In this document: piece by piece, positions 22,646 to 34,545 of the stretch
How the letters are laid out: each line of letters begins with the position of its first letter
Position numbering within the stretch: position 1 is the first letter of the stretch
DNA from: Tragulus kanchil
Taxonomy: Eukaryota > Chordata > Mammalia > Artiodactyla > Tragulidae
Length of the DNA stretch: 64,000 bases
Assembly: GCA_022376925.1 (NCBI GenBank)
Contig: JAIOJX010000025.1
Coordinates: 184,325,801-184,389,800 of the forward strand
Direction: 5' to 3'
Position numbers and translations under genes: made by a program
Notes under the pieces: generated by a model
What the model saw: the letters and a program-made list of their open reading frames with translations, nothing else
Told to the model about the DNA's origin: nothing
Database searches by the model: none

Positions 22646-22964
22646 ACAGTACTTCTACAGCAGCCTGAACTAATCCTTCTAACCCTCACCACCCTTAGAA
22701 TTAGTCTTTTATTGTTAGTTCTCCACTAGAATACATGTTGCATGAGACCCGGGGCCATGAGACGCCATAGCTGAGGCCAAGACTACGCAAGGATGCATCC
22801 TAGACGTACACCAATCATTCACAACAAGCCTCTCTTCTGATGAGCCTGGTCAGCCCAGCCCTGGATGCTCAGAGTTGCAGATGTTGCCGAAAATTCTGAA
22901 AATCACTTTCTTTTGCTTTCAGGGCTCAGCGCAGGTGCTAACAAATGGCCGGAGCGTGCAATAG
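22646..22964. other. unique non-coding DNA (copy 1)
   Basis: No family or exon recognised. Repeats at 23737-24055. Confidence 0.4.
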
Positions 22965-23137
22965 GCTGAAAAGGGTCCCAAAATTTGGTCTTGAAATTTT
23001 AACCACCGCCACTCCAGCCTCAGAATGTGACTGGACTTGGACATAGGGTCTTTTAAAAAATGATTGCATAAAAATGAGGCCATTATTGTGGGTCCTTATT
23101 CAATCTGGCTGCTGTCCTTAGAAGAAGAGGAACTTTA
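22965..23137 (+). mobile_element. MLT1 LTR, left part (copy 1, cut at junction)
   Basis: aaagggtcccaaaatttggt, ctcagaatgtgactggactt, gtgggtccttattcaatctg. Cut by the duplication junction; the complete version is at 24056-24435. Confidence 0.75.
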
Positions 23138-23456
23138 AAAGATGGGTCCTTAATAAGAAATCCCATATCATTCCACAAAACATAAAGGAGCCCCTTAATT
23201 TTATCTCCTCAGATAGTATCTTCAACTGAAACACAGAGAGAATAAGAGTCTTAATGGTACTCTGGGCAGAAAGAATTCACATTTACCATCCCATCCCCCT
23301 AGGAAAGTGTGGGCAGATGACCCTCGTGTCTGCATAAAAGAACCTGAGCATGGGAACATCGCCCAAGAGTGGAAGCACTTTCTCAAGAAATAATTCCCTT
23401 ACCTGTCCTTCACAAACACTCAAGAGGCAAAGTTCCCACTGCACCTCCACAGCATA

Positions 23457-23736
23457 GCCTGAATATTCATTGCAAGGACTGATGCTGATGCTGAAGCTCC
23501 AATACTTTGGCCACCTGATGCAAAGAGCCAACTCATTGGAGGAGATCCTGATTCCTGGGAAAGACTGGGGTAGAAGGAGAAGGGGGTGACAGAGGATGAG
23601 ATGGCTGGATGGCATCACTGGCTCAGTGGACATGAGTTTAAACAAACTCCTGGAGATAGTGAAGGACAGGGAAGGCTGGCGTAGTGCAGTCCACAGGGTT
23701 GCAAATAGTTGGATATGACGGAGCAACTAAACAAAA
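23457..23736 (+). mobile_element. BovB 3' end, second copy
   Basis: Copy of 22366-22645 in duplication 5. Confidence 0.88.
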
Positions 23737-24055
23737 ACAGTACTTCTACAGCAGCCTGAACTAATCCTTCTAACCCTCACCACCCTTAGAATTAGTCTTT
23801 TATTGTTAGTTCTCCACTAGAATACATGTTGCATGAGACCCGGGGCCATGAGACGCCATAGCTGAGGCCAAGACTACGCAAGGATGCATCCTAGACGTAC
23901 ACCAATCATTCACAACAAGCCTCTCTTCTGATGAGCCTGGTCAGCCCAGCCCTGGATGCTCAGAGTTGCAGATGTTGCCGAAAATTCTGAAAATCACTTT
24001 CTTTTGCTTTCAGGGCTCAGCGCAGGTGCTAACAAATGGCCGGAGCGTGCAATAG

Positions 24056-24435
24056 GCTGAAAAGGGTCCCAAAATTTGGTCTTGAAATTTTAACCACCGC
24101 CACTCCAGCCTCAGAATGTGACTGGACTTGGACATAGGGTCTTTTAAAAAATGATTGCATAAAAATGAGGCCATTATTGTGGGTCCTTATTCAATCTGGC
24201 TGCTGTCCTTAGAAGAAGAGGAACTTTAGACCCAAAAGGAGATACCAGGGATGACTGTGTGAAGACATAATGAAAAGGCAGCTGTCTGCAAGCTGCAGAG
24301 AAAGGCTCCGGAAGAAACCAAGCCTGCCCATGCTTCGATCTTGGACTTCTAGCCCTCAGAACTGCGAGGAAGCTAAAGCTCTGTTGTTGAAGTCATCCAG
24401 TCCCTGGTGTTTTGCTATGGCAGTCTTAGCAAAGT
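24056..24435 (+). mobile_element. MLT1 LTR, nearly complete
   Basis: Continues past the duplicated part with gaagacataatgaaaaggca, tcgatcttggacttctagcc, agaactgcgaggaagctaaa and ttttgctatggcagtcttag, the ordered landmarks of an MLT1 LTR 3' half. Confidence 0.82.
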
Positions 24436-24512
24436 AGCACAGTGCTGAGTACATTTTTATTGATTGACAAATGGGATACTTGGGTCTCAGGAAGTAAAGG
24501 GAAAACTTGATT

Positions 24513-24690
24513 ATCTGTGACCCATGGACTATATAGCCCACCAACTCCTCTGTCCATGGGATTCTCCAGGCAAGAAGTGGAGTGGGTAGCCATTCCCTTC
24601 TCCAGGGGATCTTCCCCACCCAGGGACTGAACCCAGGTCTTCGGCATCACAGGCAGATTCCTTACCATCCGAGTCACCAGGGAAGCCCTG
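24513..24690 (-). mobile_element. Bov-tA SINE
   Basis: Antisense: gtgacccatggactatatag, tgggattctccaggcaagaa, ctgaacccaggtcttcggca, gagtcaccagggaagccct. Confidence 0.93.
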
Positions 24691-24768
24691 ATTGTTTCAT
24701 ACATAATCTAGCAAGTATTTACCATGTCCTGAGATATGCCAAGCCCTGAGCCAGCTGCTGGACAACAT

Positions 24769-24783
24769 CACACACACACACAA

Positions 24784-24822
<39 letters not shown>
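24769..24822. repeat. (CA)n microsatellite
   Basis: About 54 bp of CA repeats with two AA/CG interruptions. Confidence 0.95.
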
Positions 24823-24823
<1 letters not shown>

Positions 24824-25484
24824 CCCCACAACCATGGTGAATGAAAAATGGCCTGAAAGGAGTAAAGAAGAAATGTAAACCTGTCTGGACCCAGTTGAGT
24901 GGGAGCGGCCAGCCCAGGGGAAGAATTTAGTCATGAAAGACTCCCAGGAGCCCAGCTAGGGTAGAAGTTTAAAGATACGGATAGCACGCTATCCCTAAGA
25001 CTAAGTGTGTAGATCCCAGATCCTAAGACCTTGGCCTCGCTCAAATATGTCTTCTCAGATGCTCTGTCCTTGGGCTCCCAGTAACCTATCACCCAGGGGT
25101 TGATGAGACAATTCGAGTGTTCTGTGTCATTAAAGCTTGAAAAAACAAATTGTACAACGTAGAAACAACCCTCCACAAATGACCTAGCAAACTGAGCAGA
25201 GCATCCATCCAGTTGACACTGAAAAGGCACAGGCAACCAATCCAGTTGCCTTGGTAACCAGGCCCGACCCCAGTCTACTGATATGTGCTCTCGCTTTCTC
25301 TCTCTCTCTCTTTTTAAAGTCACAAACATATTGGCAACAAGACATAAGGGTAATGTTTGGCCTCACCTTAGGAAAAGGCCTGAAAGAAGTCTGGGAGGGG
25401 TGTGCTAGGCAAAGGACGAGACCATGAGGAGATACAGTGGACTGTCCACCACACGACTTGTATCTAAGTTTGAGTCCTCTTGGG
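24823..25484. other. unique non-coding DNA
   Basis: No repeat family recognised except a short CT run near 25296-25312. Minus-strand ORFs (24931-25329, 25184-25624) overlap each other and show no domain. Confidence 0.45.
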
Positions 25485-27708
25485 ATCTGCAGTGCATCTT
25501 CCACTGACCAGGGTGCAGTGGGTGTAAATAACTTAAATGTCTGGGAGCCCAGCAACATCGATGGCTTTAGTCTACCACCACGACTGCAAGAAAGGAAACT
25601 AGCCCCAGGAGAGCACCTGACCATGTCAGGTATTTGAAAATCGGCTTGAGTTACTGGCTTGCTGCATTGATTTAAACCTCTGCTCCCCGGCCTACATCCA
25701 GGTGGGCTGAGACCACCAACAGGAATGAAGGTGGATCTAAGGAGAAACCAAGAGTTCTCTTAGCACACTTAGGAAGCACACTTCCCAGATTTCTCTAGAA
25801 CCTAGAGACCCTCACTATTTCATGTTTAGTTCCAACTTTAAATAATTCTCTCCTCTTAAATGTGAGTGTCATATTTAAGACTCAATCCTTTGAGAGCATT
25901 GTATCCCCCAGCAATTTTCTAAAAAAATAACTAAAACTGGAGCAAATGACAGTGTACGTGTTTCCCCTAAACATACCTCTGATCAAATCTCCTCTTCTCT
26001 TTTCAGCCTCTCACCCAAAATGACTTTTTCCTTATACCTTATTTCAATATTTCTGTTAGAAAGTAAATGAATGGGCTCGGGCCAAGCTCCTGAGCATGTC
26101 AGGAGACAGCGATGGCGTTTCGCAGAAAATAGCTTGCAGAAAAGCTTTATGAGCCACAAATGTTATATTTTAGCCTACCATAGACCACCTCCCTCCACAC
26201 CCCAACCCAGTGCTTCCAGGCCTCCCCCCAGACACGACTACTTCTCACAGACACTCTGTCTGCTGCTCATGAATCCAGCAGAAGAGATTCATTTTTCAGG
26301 CTTTATTTTTAATATTCCTGGTCATTGTTTCTTATGAAGTCTTGTGAACTGATAAATCTCCCCAACCTCTTCCTTCCTTGAAGTCAAGAAAATTAATAAA
26401 ACACGCATGCGTGGGAACCCACCCTTAGAAAGACGAAGCTTATCATTCAAAGGGGTTTGCAGGTATATCCACAAAGGGTCAAAGCCAGACAAAATCAAAC
26501 AGGAACACCAAGCTGCAAATTATTTGTATTCCACTGGCTGCAGTGAAAGCTATAAATAGATGTGTCCTGATTAAATCACCAAACAGTAACACTTGTATCT
26601 GCAGTGCATCTTCCACTGACCAGGGTGCAGTGGGTGTAAATAACTTAAATGTCTGGGAGCCCAGCAACATCGATGGCTTTAGTCTACCACCACGACTGCA
26701 AGAAAGGAAACTAGCCCCAGGAGAGCACCTGACCATGTCAGGTATTTGAAAATCGGCTTGAGTTACTGGCTTGCTGCATTGATTTAAACCTCTGCTCCCC
26801 GGCCTACATCCAGGTGGGCTGAGACCACCAACAGGAATGAAGGTGGATCTAAGGAGAAACCAAGAGTTCTCTTAGCACACTTAGGAAGCACACTTCCCAG
26901 ATTTCTCTAGAACCTAGAGACCCTCACTATTTCATGTTTAGTTCCAACTTTAAATAATTCTCTCCTCTTAAATGTGAGTGTCATATTTAAGACTCAATCC
27001 TTTGAGAGCATTGTATCCCCCAGCAATTTTCTAAAAAAATAACTAAAACTGGAGCAAATGACAGTGTACGTGTTTCCCCTAAACATACCTCTGATCAAAT
27101 CTCCTCTTCTCTTTTCAGCCTCTCACCCAAAATGACTTTTTCCTTATACCTTATTTCAATATTTCTGTTAGAAAGTAAATGAATGGGCTCGGGCCAAGCT
27201 CCTGAGCATGTCAGGAGACAGCGATGGCGTTTCGCAGAAAATAGCTTGCAGAAAAGCTTTATGAGCCACAAATGTTATATTTTAGCCTACCATAGACCAC
27301 CTCCCTCCACACCCCAACCCAGTGCTTCCAGGCCTCCCCCCAGACACGACTACTTCTCACAGACACTCTGTCTGCTGCTCATGAATCCAGCAGAAGAGAT
27401 TCATTTTTCAGGCTTTATTTTTAATATTCCTGGTCATTGTTTCTTATGAAGTCTTGTGAACTGATAAATCTCCCCAACCTCTTCCTTCCTTGAAGTCAAG
27501 AAAATTAATAAAACACGCATGCGTGGGAACCCACCCTTAGAAAGACGAAGCTTATCATTCAAAGGGGTTTGCAGGTATATCCACAAAGGGTCAAAGCCAG
27601 ACAAAATCAAACAGGAACACCAAGCTGCAAATTATTTGTATTCCACTGGCTGCAGTGAAAGCTATAAATAGATGTGTCCTGATTAAATCACCAAACAGTA
27701 ACACTTGT
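25485..27708. repeat. direct duplication 6, unit 1112 bp
   Basis: 25485-26596 is repeated as 26597-27708. The join is exact, with one base of extra homology. I saw no internal difference. This unit contains no repeat family that I recognise, so a transposon cannot explain the duplication. Confidence 0.97.
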
Positions 27709-27849
27709 AATGAGCTTGGGAAAGGAGTTCATTGTTTCATCTTGGCATGCAGCTTGAAGAACGTTTTCTCTTGTATCTGGCTTTACCAATCCCACTGATT
27801 GGGGGCATGACAAAACCTCTGTTGAGAGAAATGGTGCACTAGTGTCTAA

Positions 27850-28048
27850 TAGAGGCAGTGTGGAATGACACCCTTAACATCAGACAGGTTGATGTCGAGT
27901 CTCTCTGTGTGACTCAGTGGAAGATGTTTGACCACTCTGAGATGCAGGTGCCTCACTGCCACGTGGGAGCAAGCATGTCCAATTCGCAGTGTTGTTTTAA
28001 GAGTTATAAATAAGATTATACTGCTAAAGTGCCCAACATATCCCCCAA
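27850..28048 (+). mobile_element. MIR SINE
   Basis: tctctctgtgtgactcagtg, ctgagatgcaggtgcctcac, then cagtgttgttttaagagtta and actgctaaagtgcccaacat follow the MIR order from core to 3' part. Confidence 0.65.
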
Positions 28049-28390
28049 AATGAAAACACTAATTCGAAAAGATTCATGCACCTCCATATTCACAGCAGAA
28101 TTATTTGCAGTATCTAAGATATGGAAGCAACTTACATATTCATCAACAGATAAATAGGTAAAGAAGATGTGGTACATACACTACCCAGCCACAAAACTGA
28201 AGGAAGTTTTTCCGTCTCATCAACAAAGATGGACTTGGAGAACACTAGGCTAAGTGACATAAGTCAGAGAAAGACACACTGTATGATACAACTTATATGT
28301 GGAATCTAAAAAATACAACAAAGTAGTGAATCAAAAAGAAACAAAGAATACATATATAAGTAACAGCAGTAAATAAATGAAGTGCCTAAT
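28049..28390 (+). mobile_element. L1 ORF2 end and 3' UTR fragment
   Basis: tcacagcagaattatttgca, agatatggaagcaacttaca, gatgtggtacatacactacc, then ctaagtgacataagtcagag and cttatatgtggaatctaaaa. Confidence 0.88.
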
Positions 28391-29728
28391 AAACTGGACA
28401 GAGAAGACCTTCAGTAAACATTAGGAACGATGGTTACAGCGATGGTCAGGTGGGCCACGGCCATGACGGTGGTGGTGATGGAGACAATGAGGAGGAGGAG
28501 GAGGATGGTGATGCTGAAAACGAGGCCCCAACCAGCTGCTGTTCATCAGCACAGTCGCGCTGAACAGGTTCCTCAAGGCGCAGAGATGAAAAAGAATAAG
28601 CCACCCAGCCACCAGTGCTGAGCCAGAGTCGGGACGGGACAGGCAGACCAGAGAGGGAGATCTGACGCTCATGAGGTGAGACCCCACCTGCCATCAGTCA
28701 CTCTCCCTGGGAAACGCTCCCCCAGCACGATGCACTCACACATCAGAGCATCTGTTTGGCATCCATCCGCAAACCTGCCTGCATCAGGGAGCCAGCCGTC
28801 CCAAAACCTGGGCTCTCATCGTGTTTCACGCCGGACGCACTACAGGGACCCATCAGCAATGCCTCAGCCATCTGAGACAAGGAAACCTACCCCAGTGCAG
28901 CACTGCGAAAACCACACTTTGACGCTGAATTCCCATTTGCATTAACAATCAGAAACAGAGGTGGGCTCTTTATAAATTCGAGGTTCAGTAGAGGCTGGGG
29001 GAGACCGAAGACTAGCGTGAGTTTTGCTGTGAGGGGTGACGGGAGGAAATATCCAAGCCCTACTCCAGGAGCTGGGAGGCAGCAGCTCAAGGCAGAAAAA
29101 GGTGACGCTAATCACGTTGCTCAGAAGCCGATTGCATGCATGAGGCTGGCGCATTAGGCTCCTGCCCATGGATCCACTCTCCAAATTGCATTTCGGCAGC
29201 ATCATTTCTGGGAGCTAGAATCCCCTCTTTCTGTCTAGAGATTTCAGGAAAATTCTGCCCCTGCAAAAGGTAATTATTACAAGACTTTCATTGGTTTTGC
29301 TTGTTTTCTCTTTAGACAATATAAATGCCACAGTTTACCTGGTAAAATCCCGGCCACAAGCAAGGGGAAGGGCGGATGGTGTTGGGGTGGGGTCTGTCTG
29401 CCGCAGGTGGCCCCTGTGTGCGTGATTCCTCCCCGCCTCCTCCCAGACAAGTCCCCCACTCGAACCTGGGCTTACGTCATAAACCGCAGAAAACCTCTGC
29501 TCAGGCAATTTCTAAGTCACTATGCTGGTCTCCTCAGTCAACCTGGCTTTAGGACTTCACTGGGAGATCATGCCGATGTCTAAGTGCTTCTAGGAAAATG
29601 CATTCAAAGTCTGTCCCGCTGAAGGAAGGGATTGGACTGTGTCTGGGGAGCGCTCAGTTTCGGGGTGTGCTGCAGAGTCAGGAAGGAATCTTAAAGTCAC
29701 ACACCTCTGAAACACAAAGACAAATGAT
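28391..29728. other. unique DNA, partly GGA-rich
   Basis: No exon recognised. 28490-28506 is a GAG-rich purine run. Near 29309-29320 a pyrimidine tract precedes AG (ttttctctttag) and resembles a splice acceptor, but no coherent exon follows, so I do not call one. Confidence 0.45.
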
Positions 29729-29800
29729 AAACGTTCTGCTTCGTGGCAGGCTTTACACCTTCGAGTACATTTTAAACGATTGGATGTGGTAGCCATCAAA

Positions 29801-30026
29801 GCTTCCTGGTGATGATAAAGAATCAGATCATCAGATGATAAGGAATCTGCCTGCAACTCGGGAGACCTGGATTCAACCCCGGGTTAAGAAGATGTTCTGG
29901 AGAAAGGAATGGCTACTCATGCCATTATTCTTGCCTGGAGAATCCCATGGACAGGGGAGCCTAGCAAGCTACAGTCCATGGAGTCACAAAGAGTCAGACA
30001 CAACTGAGCAACTAACACTTCCACTT
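29801..30026 (+). mobile_element. Bov-tA SINE with internal head repeat
   Basis: cttcctggtgatgataaaga, then gataaggaatctgcctgcaa, agaatcccatggacagggga and gagtcagacacaactgagca. A short duplication in the head (atcagatcatcagatgataa) is unusual. Confidence 0.9.
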
Positions 30027-30144
30027 TTTCAAAGCATCAGAATACATGAAAACCTACCTTTGCAGATAAAACCTTCTCCAAACTAGCATTATTCATCCAG
30101 ACCAGGCAACCTGTGTTTGAACAAAATGCTGAACTCTTCCAGAT

Positions 30145-30555
30145 CTTAAAACCCAACATTCACAAAGCTAAAATCACAGCATCCGGTCCCAACACTTCCT
30201 GCCAAATCGATGGGGGAAAAGTGGAAGCAATGACCCATTTTATTCGCCTAGGTTCCAAAACCACTGCAGCCAGTGACCACAGCCATGAAATTAGAAGACA
30301 TTTGAACCATGGAAGGAAAACTAGGACAAACCTATACAGAATATTAAAAAGCAGAGACATCCCTTTGCTGACAAAGGTCCGTACTGTCAAAGCTATGGTG
30401 TTTCCAGCAGTCACATACGGACGTGAGAGCTGGACCATAAAGAAAGCTGAGTGCCGAAGAATTGATGCCTTTCAATTGTGGTGCAGGAAAAGATTCTTGA
30501 AAGTCCCTTGGACAGCAAGGAAATTGAGTGAGTTAATCCTGAAAGAAATCAATCC
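30145..30555 (+). mobile_element. BovB LINE, end of ORF (copy 1)
   Basis: BovB is an RTE-clade LINE. This is the part after its reverse transcriptase. The 184-codon frame reads KITASGPNTSCQIDGGK, HSHEIRRHLNHGRKTRTNL, LLTKVRTVKAMVFPAVTYG and RRIDAFQLWCRKRFLKVPW. All of these are typical of BovB. It lacks the catalytic RT part and is interrupted by a SINE at 30556. Confidence 0.93.
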
Positions 30556-30812
30556 TGGGGCTTCCCCTGGTGGTCCCGTGGGTAAGGACACCGCCTTGCA
30601 GTGCAAGGGGCGCCGGTTCGAGCCCTGGCCTGGGAAGATCCCACGTGCCGCGGAGCGGCTGGACTGATGAGTCCAATCACCGAGCCGGAGCTCTGGAGCG
30701 CATGCGCCCAGAGCCGGTGCTCTGCAACAACAGACGCCACCGCGATGGGAGGCCCACAGGAGCCAAAGAACAAAGACGGATGAAAATAAAGAAATGAAAG
30801 ACCAATAGAAGT
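30556..30812 (+). mobile_element. long CHR-type SINE (copy 1, cut at junction)
   Basis: Same SINE type as 2723-3045. B box ggttcgagccc at 30615-30625, hairpin ggac/gtcc near 30661-30674. It stops at the duplication junction inside the 3' module. It differs from 31636-31967 at about eight positions. Confidence 0.85.
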
Positions 30813-30878
30813 GTAACGTCTGGGCAGGCTTTACACCTTCGAGTACATTTTAAACGATTGGATGTGGTAGCCATCAAA

Positions 30879-31104
30879 GCTTCCTGGTGATGATAAAGAA
30901 TCAGATCATCAGATGATAAGGAATCTGCCTGCAACTCGGGAGACCTGGATTCAACCCCGGGTTAAGAAGATGTTCTGGAGAAAGGAATGGCTACTCATGC
31001 CATTATTCTTGCCTGGAGAATCCCATGGACAGGGGAGCCTAGCAAGCTACAGTCCATGGAGTCACAAAGAGTCAGACACAACTGAGCAACTAACACTTCC
31101 ACTT
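30879..31104 (+). mobile_element. Bov-tA SINE, second copy
   Basis: Copy of 29801-30026 in duplication 7, no difference seen. Confidence 0.88.
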
Positions 31105-31222
31105 TTTCAAAGCATCAGAATACATGAAAACCTACCTTTGCAGATAAAACCTTCTCCAAACTAGCATTATTCATCCAGACCAGGCAACCTGTGTTTGAAC
31201 AAAATGCTGAACTCTTCCAGAT

Positions 31223-32265
31223 CTTAAAACCCAACATTCACAAAGCTAAAATCACAGCATCCGGTCCCAACACTTCCTGCCAAATCGATGGGGGAAAAGT
31301 GGAAGCAATGACCCATTTTATTCGCCTAGGTTCCAAAACCACTGCAGCCAGTGACCACAGCCATGAAATTAGAAGACATTTGAACCATGGAAGGAAAACT
31401 AGGACAAACCTATACAGAATATTAAAAAGCAGAGACATCCCTTTGCTGACAAAGGTCCGTACTGTCAAAGCTATGGTGTTTCCAGCAGTCACATACGGAC
31501 GTGAGAGCTGGACCATAAAGAAAGCTGAGTGCCGAAGAATTGATGCCTTTCAATTGTGGTGCAGGAAAAGATTCTTGAAAGTCCCTTGGACAGCAAGGAA
31601 ATTGAGTGAGTTAATCCTGAAAGAAATCAATCCTGGGGCTTCCCCTGGTGGTCCAGTGGGTAAGGACACCGCCTTGCAGTGCAAGGGGCGCCAGTTCGAG
31701 CCCTGGCCTGGGAAGATCCCACATGCCGCGGAGCGGCTGGACTGATGAGTCCAATCACTGAGCCGGAGCTCTGGAGCGCATGCGCCCAGAGCCGGCGCTC
31801 TGCAACAACAGACGCCACCGCAATGGGAGGCCCACAGGAGCCAAAGAACAAAGACGGATGAACATAGAGAAATGAAAGACCAATAGAAGTGGCCCGCCTG
31901 CTCTCCTCCTTCCCCAACCCAACCCCCACCCAAAATAAATAAATAAATAAATCTTAGAAAAAAAAAAAAAGAAAACAATCCTGAATATTCACTGGAAGGA
32001 CTAATGCTGAAGCTCCAATACTTTGGCCGCCTGATGTGGAGAGCTGACTCACGGGAAAAGACTCCAATGCTGGAAAAGCCTGAGGGCAGGAGGACAGAGG
32101 ACAACAGAGGAGGAGATGGTTAGATGGCATCACTGACTCAATGGTCATGAGTTTGAGCAAACTCTGGAAGATGGTAAAGGACAAGCGGGCCTGGCGTGCT
32201 GCTGTCCATGGGTCGGAAAGGGTCAGAGATGACTCAGTGACTGAACAACAATAGCAACTTCTAAG
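31223..32265 (+). mobile_element. BovB LINE 3' part, interrupted by a SINE
   Basis: 31223-31635 repeats 30145-30555. After the SINE it resumes at 31984 (aatattcactggaaggacta, ctccaatactttggccgcct, ggagatggttagatggcatc) and ends near 32265 in an AAC/AAT tail. The two outer parts are contiguous in BovB. Confidence 0.92.
31636..31967 (+). mobile_element. long CHR-type SINE, complete, in BovB
   Basis: Full element with the 3' module (aaagaccaatagaagtggcc), a C-rich stretch and (AAAT)n plus A-run tail. Flanked by imperfect repeats aaagaaatcaatcctg (31620-31635) and aaagaaaacaatcctg (31968-31983), so the insertion postdates BovB. Confidence 0.9.
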
Positions 32266-32289
32266 CCATGTGAAAATCCAGTGCTAAAA

Positions 32290-32370
32290 TCCCACAGTAG
32301 AGAGGATCCTGGCAGGCTACAGTTCATGGGGTCACCAAGAGTCGGGACATGACTGAGAAACTGAGCAGGG
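32290..32370 (+). mobile_element. Bov-tA/BovA 3' fragment
   Basis: agtagagaggatcctggcag, ggctacagttcatggggtca, cgggacatgactgagaaact. Confidence 0.85.
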
Positions 32371-32734
32371 AATACAACCATTCCACTACAATAATTATCA
32401 TGTAATGCTTTTTAAAAAACACCGAAAGTACCATTCTCTTGTGTGGCTGAAAGTCCTTTACAGATGCCAGCACGGATGCTTGACATCAAAGGCAGCCAGC
32501 ACTCTTATTGATCGACATTTTCCAATAGGAAAGCTGAGGAGCTGCTGCAGCTCCGCTCGGCTTAGGGACTTTGCCAGGATTATGAAGCACCTCAGAAGAA
32601 TTAGGCTCAAAACATAAGGATCAAGAACAGACAAATCATAATGTTATCCTCTGGGAATACAGCAGTGCGCTTGTTTTTTTATTGTTGCTGTTTCAAGTTG
32701 CAGCAAATTTCATTTAAATTAATAAACACAAAAT
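32371..32734. other. unique non-coding DNA
   Basis: No repeat or exon recognised. The part from 32605 is repeated from 33746. Confidence 0.4.
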
Positions 32735-32850
32735 TACTTTTCGGCCATACCACGTGGACTTTAGTTCACCCTTCAGGGGCCAAACCCACGCCCCTGCAGT
32801 GCAAGCTCAGAGCCCTAACCACTGGGCAACAACGGAAGATCCACAAAAGC
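32735..32850 (-). mobile_element. CHR-type tRNA SINE
   Basis: Antisense: cggccataccacgtggactt, caggggccaaacccacgccc, cctaaccactgggcaacaac. Repeated at 33876-33991. Confidence 0.8.
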
Positions 32851-33404
32851 AAAATTTTGTCTTGTGGTTCTGAAGGTCAGGGCTCCCTGGGCTAAGGGCA
32901 AGCTGGTATCACAGGGCTGTGTCCCTCTTCAGAGGATCTGAAAAAGAATTTTTACTTCTTGCCTTTTCCAGCTTCCAGAGGTCACCTACTCGCCTTGGCA
33001 CACGGCCTCTTCCTGCATCTTCAGAGTCAACAAATTTGCACGTCTCTCCCCATTCTTCCATAACTATGCTTCTCGATGACTTTACTCTTCTGTGTCCCTC
33101 TCCCACTTACAAGGACCCTTGGCATTACACGGGATTCACTCAGACGATCTAGCATAACCTCCCCCTATTGAAGTCAGATGAATAGCAGCCTTAATTCCAT
33201 CTACAACCCCAGTTTCCCATTGTTACGTAATCCAACATATGCAAAGGTTCCAGGAAATAGGACACAGATGTCCTTGGAGGACTATTATTCCATCGTCAAT
33301 AGCAAGCAACATAGAAAAGGAAAACAGGCCAGACACAAGCCCAAAAGGAGATGCTGATTTTTAGGCAAAACCTTTTAGTTCTTAAACTGCAGCTGCCAAA
33401 GCAA
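32851..33404. other. unique non-coding DNA (copy 1)
   Basis: No exon recognised. Repeats at 33992-34545. Confidence 0.4.
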
Positions 33405-33617
33405 GTGGCTGCTGCTATGGTTGAGTCCAGTGGCCATGTCTTGCTATTTGCGACCCCATGGATTGCAGCCTGCCAGGCTTCTCTGTCTGTGGGATTTCCC
33501 AGGCAAGAATACTGGAGTGGGTTTTTCTTCTCCAGGGGTTCTTCCTCACCCAGGATCAAACCCACGTTTCCTACATTAGCGGGCAGATTCTTTACTGCTC
33601 AGCCACCAGGGAAGCCT
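33405..33617 (-). mobile_element. Bov-tA SINE
   Basis: Antisense full-length copy: gcgaccccatggattgcagc, caggcaagaatactggagtg, gattctttactgctcagcca. Repeated at 34546-34758. Confidence 0.93.
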
Positions 33618-33875
33618 GTCACATCAAGTTAAAGCCAAACCAACCTTGTTCAACTCGAGCTCTTTGGGAGGTCACATTTGCCTGTGGGTTGTAATTTGCA
33701 ACTTTTGCCTTGTTATACAAGGGTAGTGGTTCCTAACCTTTCTTTGCTCAAAACATAAGGATCAAGAACAGACAAATCATAATGTTATCCTCTGGGAATA
33801 CAGCAGTGCGCTTGTTTTTTTATTGTTGCTGTTTCAAGTTGCAGCAAATTTCATTTAAATTAATAAACACAAAAT

Positions 33876-33991
33876 TACTTTTCGGCCATACCACGTGGAC
33901 TTTAGTTCACCCTTCAGGGGCCAAACCCACGCCCCTGCAGTGCAAGCTCAGAGCCCTAACCACTGGGCAACAACGGAAGATCCACAAAAGC
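33876..33991 (-). mobile_element. CHR-type tRNA SINE, second copy
   Basis: Copy of 32735-32850 in duplication 8. Confidence 0.77.
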
Positions 33992-34545
33992 AAAATTTTG
34001 TCTTGTGGTTCTGAAGGTCAGGGCTCCCTGGGCTAAGGGCAAGCTGGTATCACAGGGCTGTGTCCCTCTTCAGAGGATCTGAAAAAGAATTTTTACTTCT
34101 TGCCTTTTCCAGCTTCCAGAGGTCACCTACTCGCCTTGGCACACGGCCTCTTCCTGCATCTTCAGAGTCAACAAATTTGCACGTCTCTCCCCATTCTTCC
34201 ATAACTATGCTTCTCGATGACTTTACTCTTCTGTGTCCCTCTCCCACTTACAAGGACCCTTGGCATTACACGGGATTCACTCAGACGATCTAGCATAACC
34301 TCCCTCTATTGAAGTCAGATGAATAGCAGCCTTAATTCCATCTACAACCCCAGTTTCCCATTGTTACGTAATCCAACATATGCAAAGGTTCCAGGAAATA
34401 GGACACAGATGTCCTTGGAGGACTATTATTCCATCGTCAATAGCAAGCAACATAGAAAAGGAAAACAGGCCAGACACAAGCCCAAAAGGAGATGCTGATT
34501 TTTAGGCAAAACCTTTTAGTTCTTAAACTGCAGCTGCCAAAGCAA

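Larger units (their letters stand above)
22066..24228. repeat. direct duplication 5, unit 1091 bp
   Basis: 22066-23137 is repeated as 23157-24228. Between the copies lie about 19 unmatched bases (23138-23156). The unit holds a BovB 3' end, unique DNA and the left part of an MLT1 LTR. Confidence 0.97.
29729..31892. repeat. direct duplication 7, unit about 1078-1084 bp
   Basis: About 29729-30813 is repeated as 30814-31892. The first 15 bases of copy 2 show deletions against copy 1 (gttctgcttcgtggcagg against gtctgggcagg). The copies agree until the SINE at 30556, where several substitutions appear up to the junction. Confidence 0.95.

Noticed and set aside
24769..24822. CRISPR-like or phased repeats
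   Set aside because: Plain CA microsatellite; no spaced repeats in the window.
29309..29345. Possible splice acceptor and exon (ttttctctttag)
   Set aside because: No open frame with coding character and no donor recognised downstream.
30661..30674. CTGATGAG motif recalling a hammerhead ribozyme core
   Set aside because: No GAAA core element or cleavage-site stem is found nearby, and the motif is changed in the other copies of the same SINE. It is better explained as the loop of a GGAC/GTCC hairpin.
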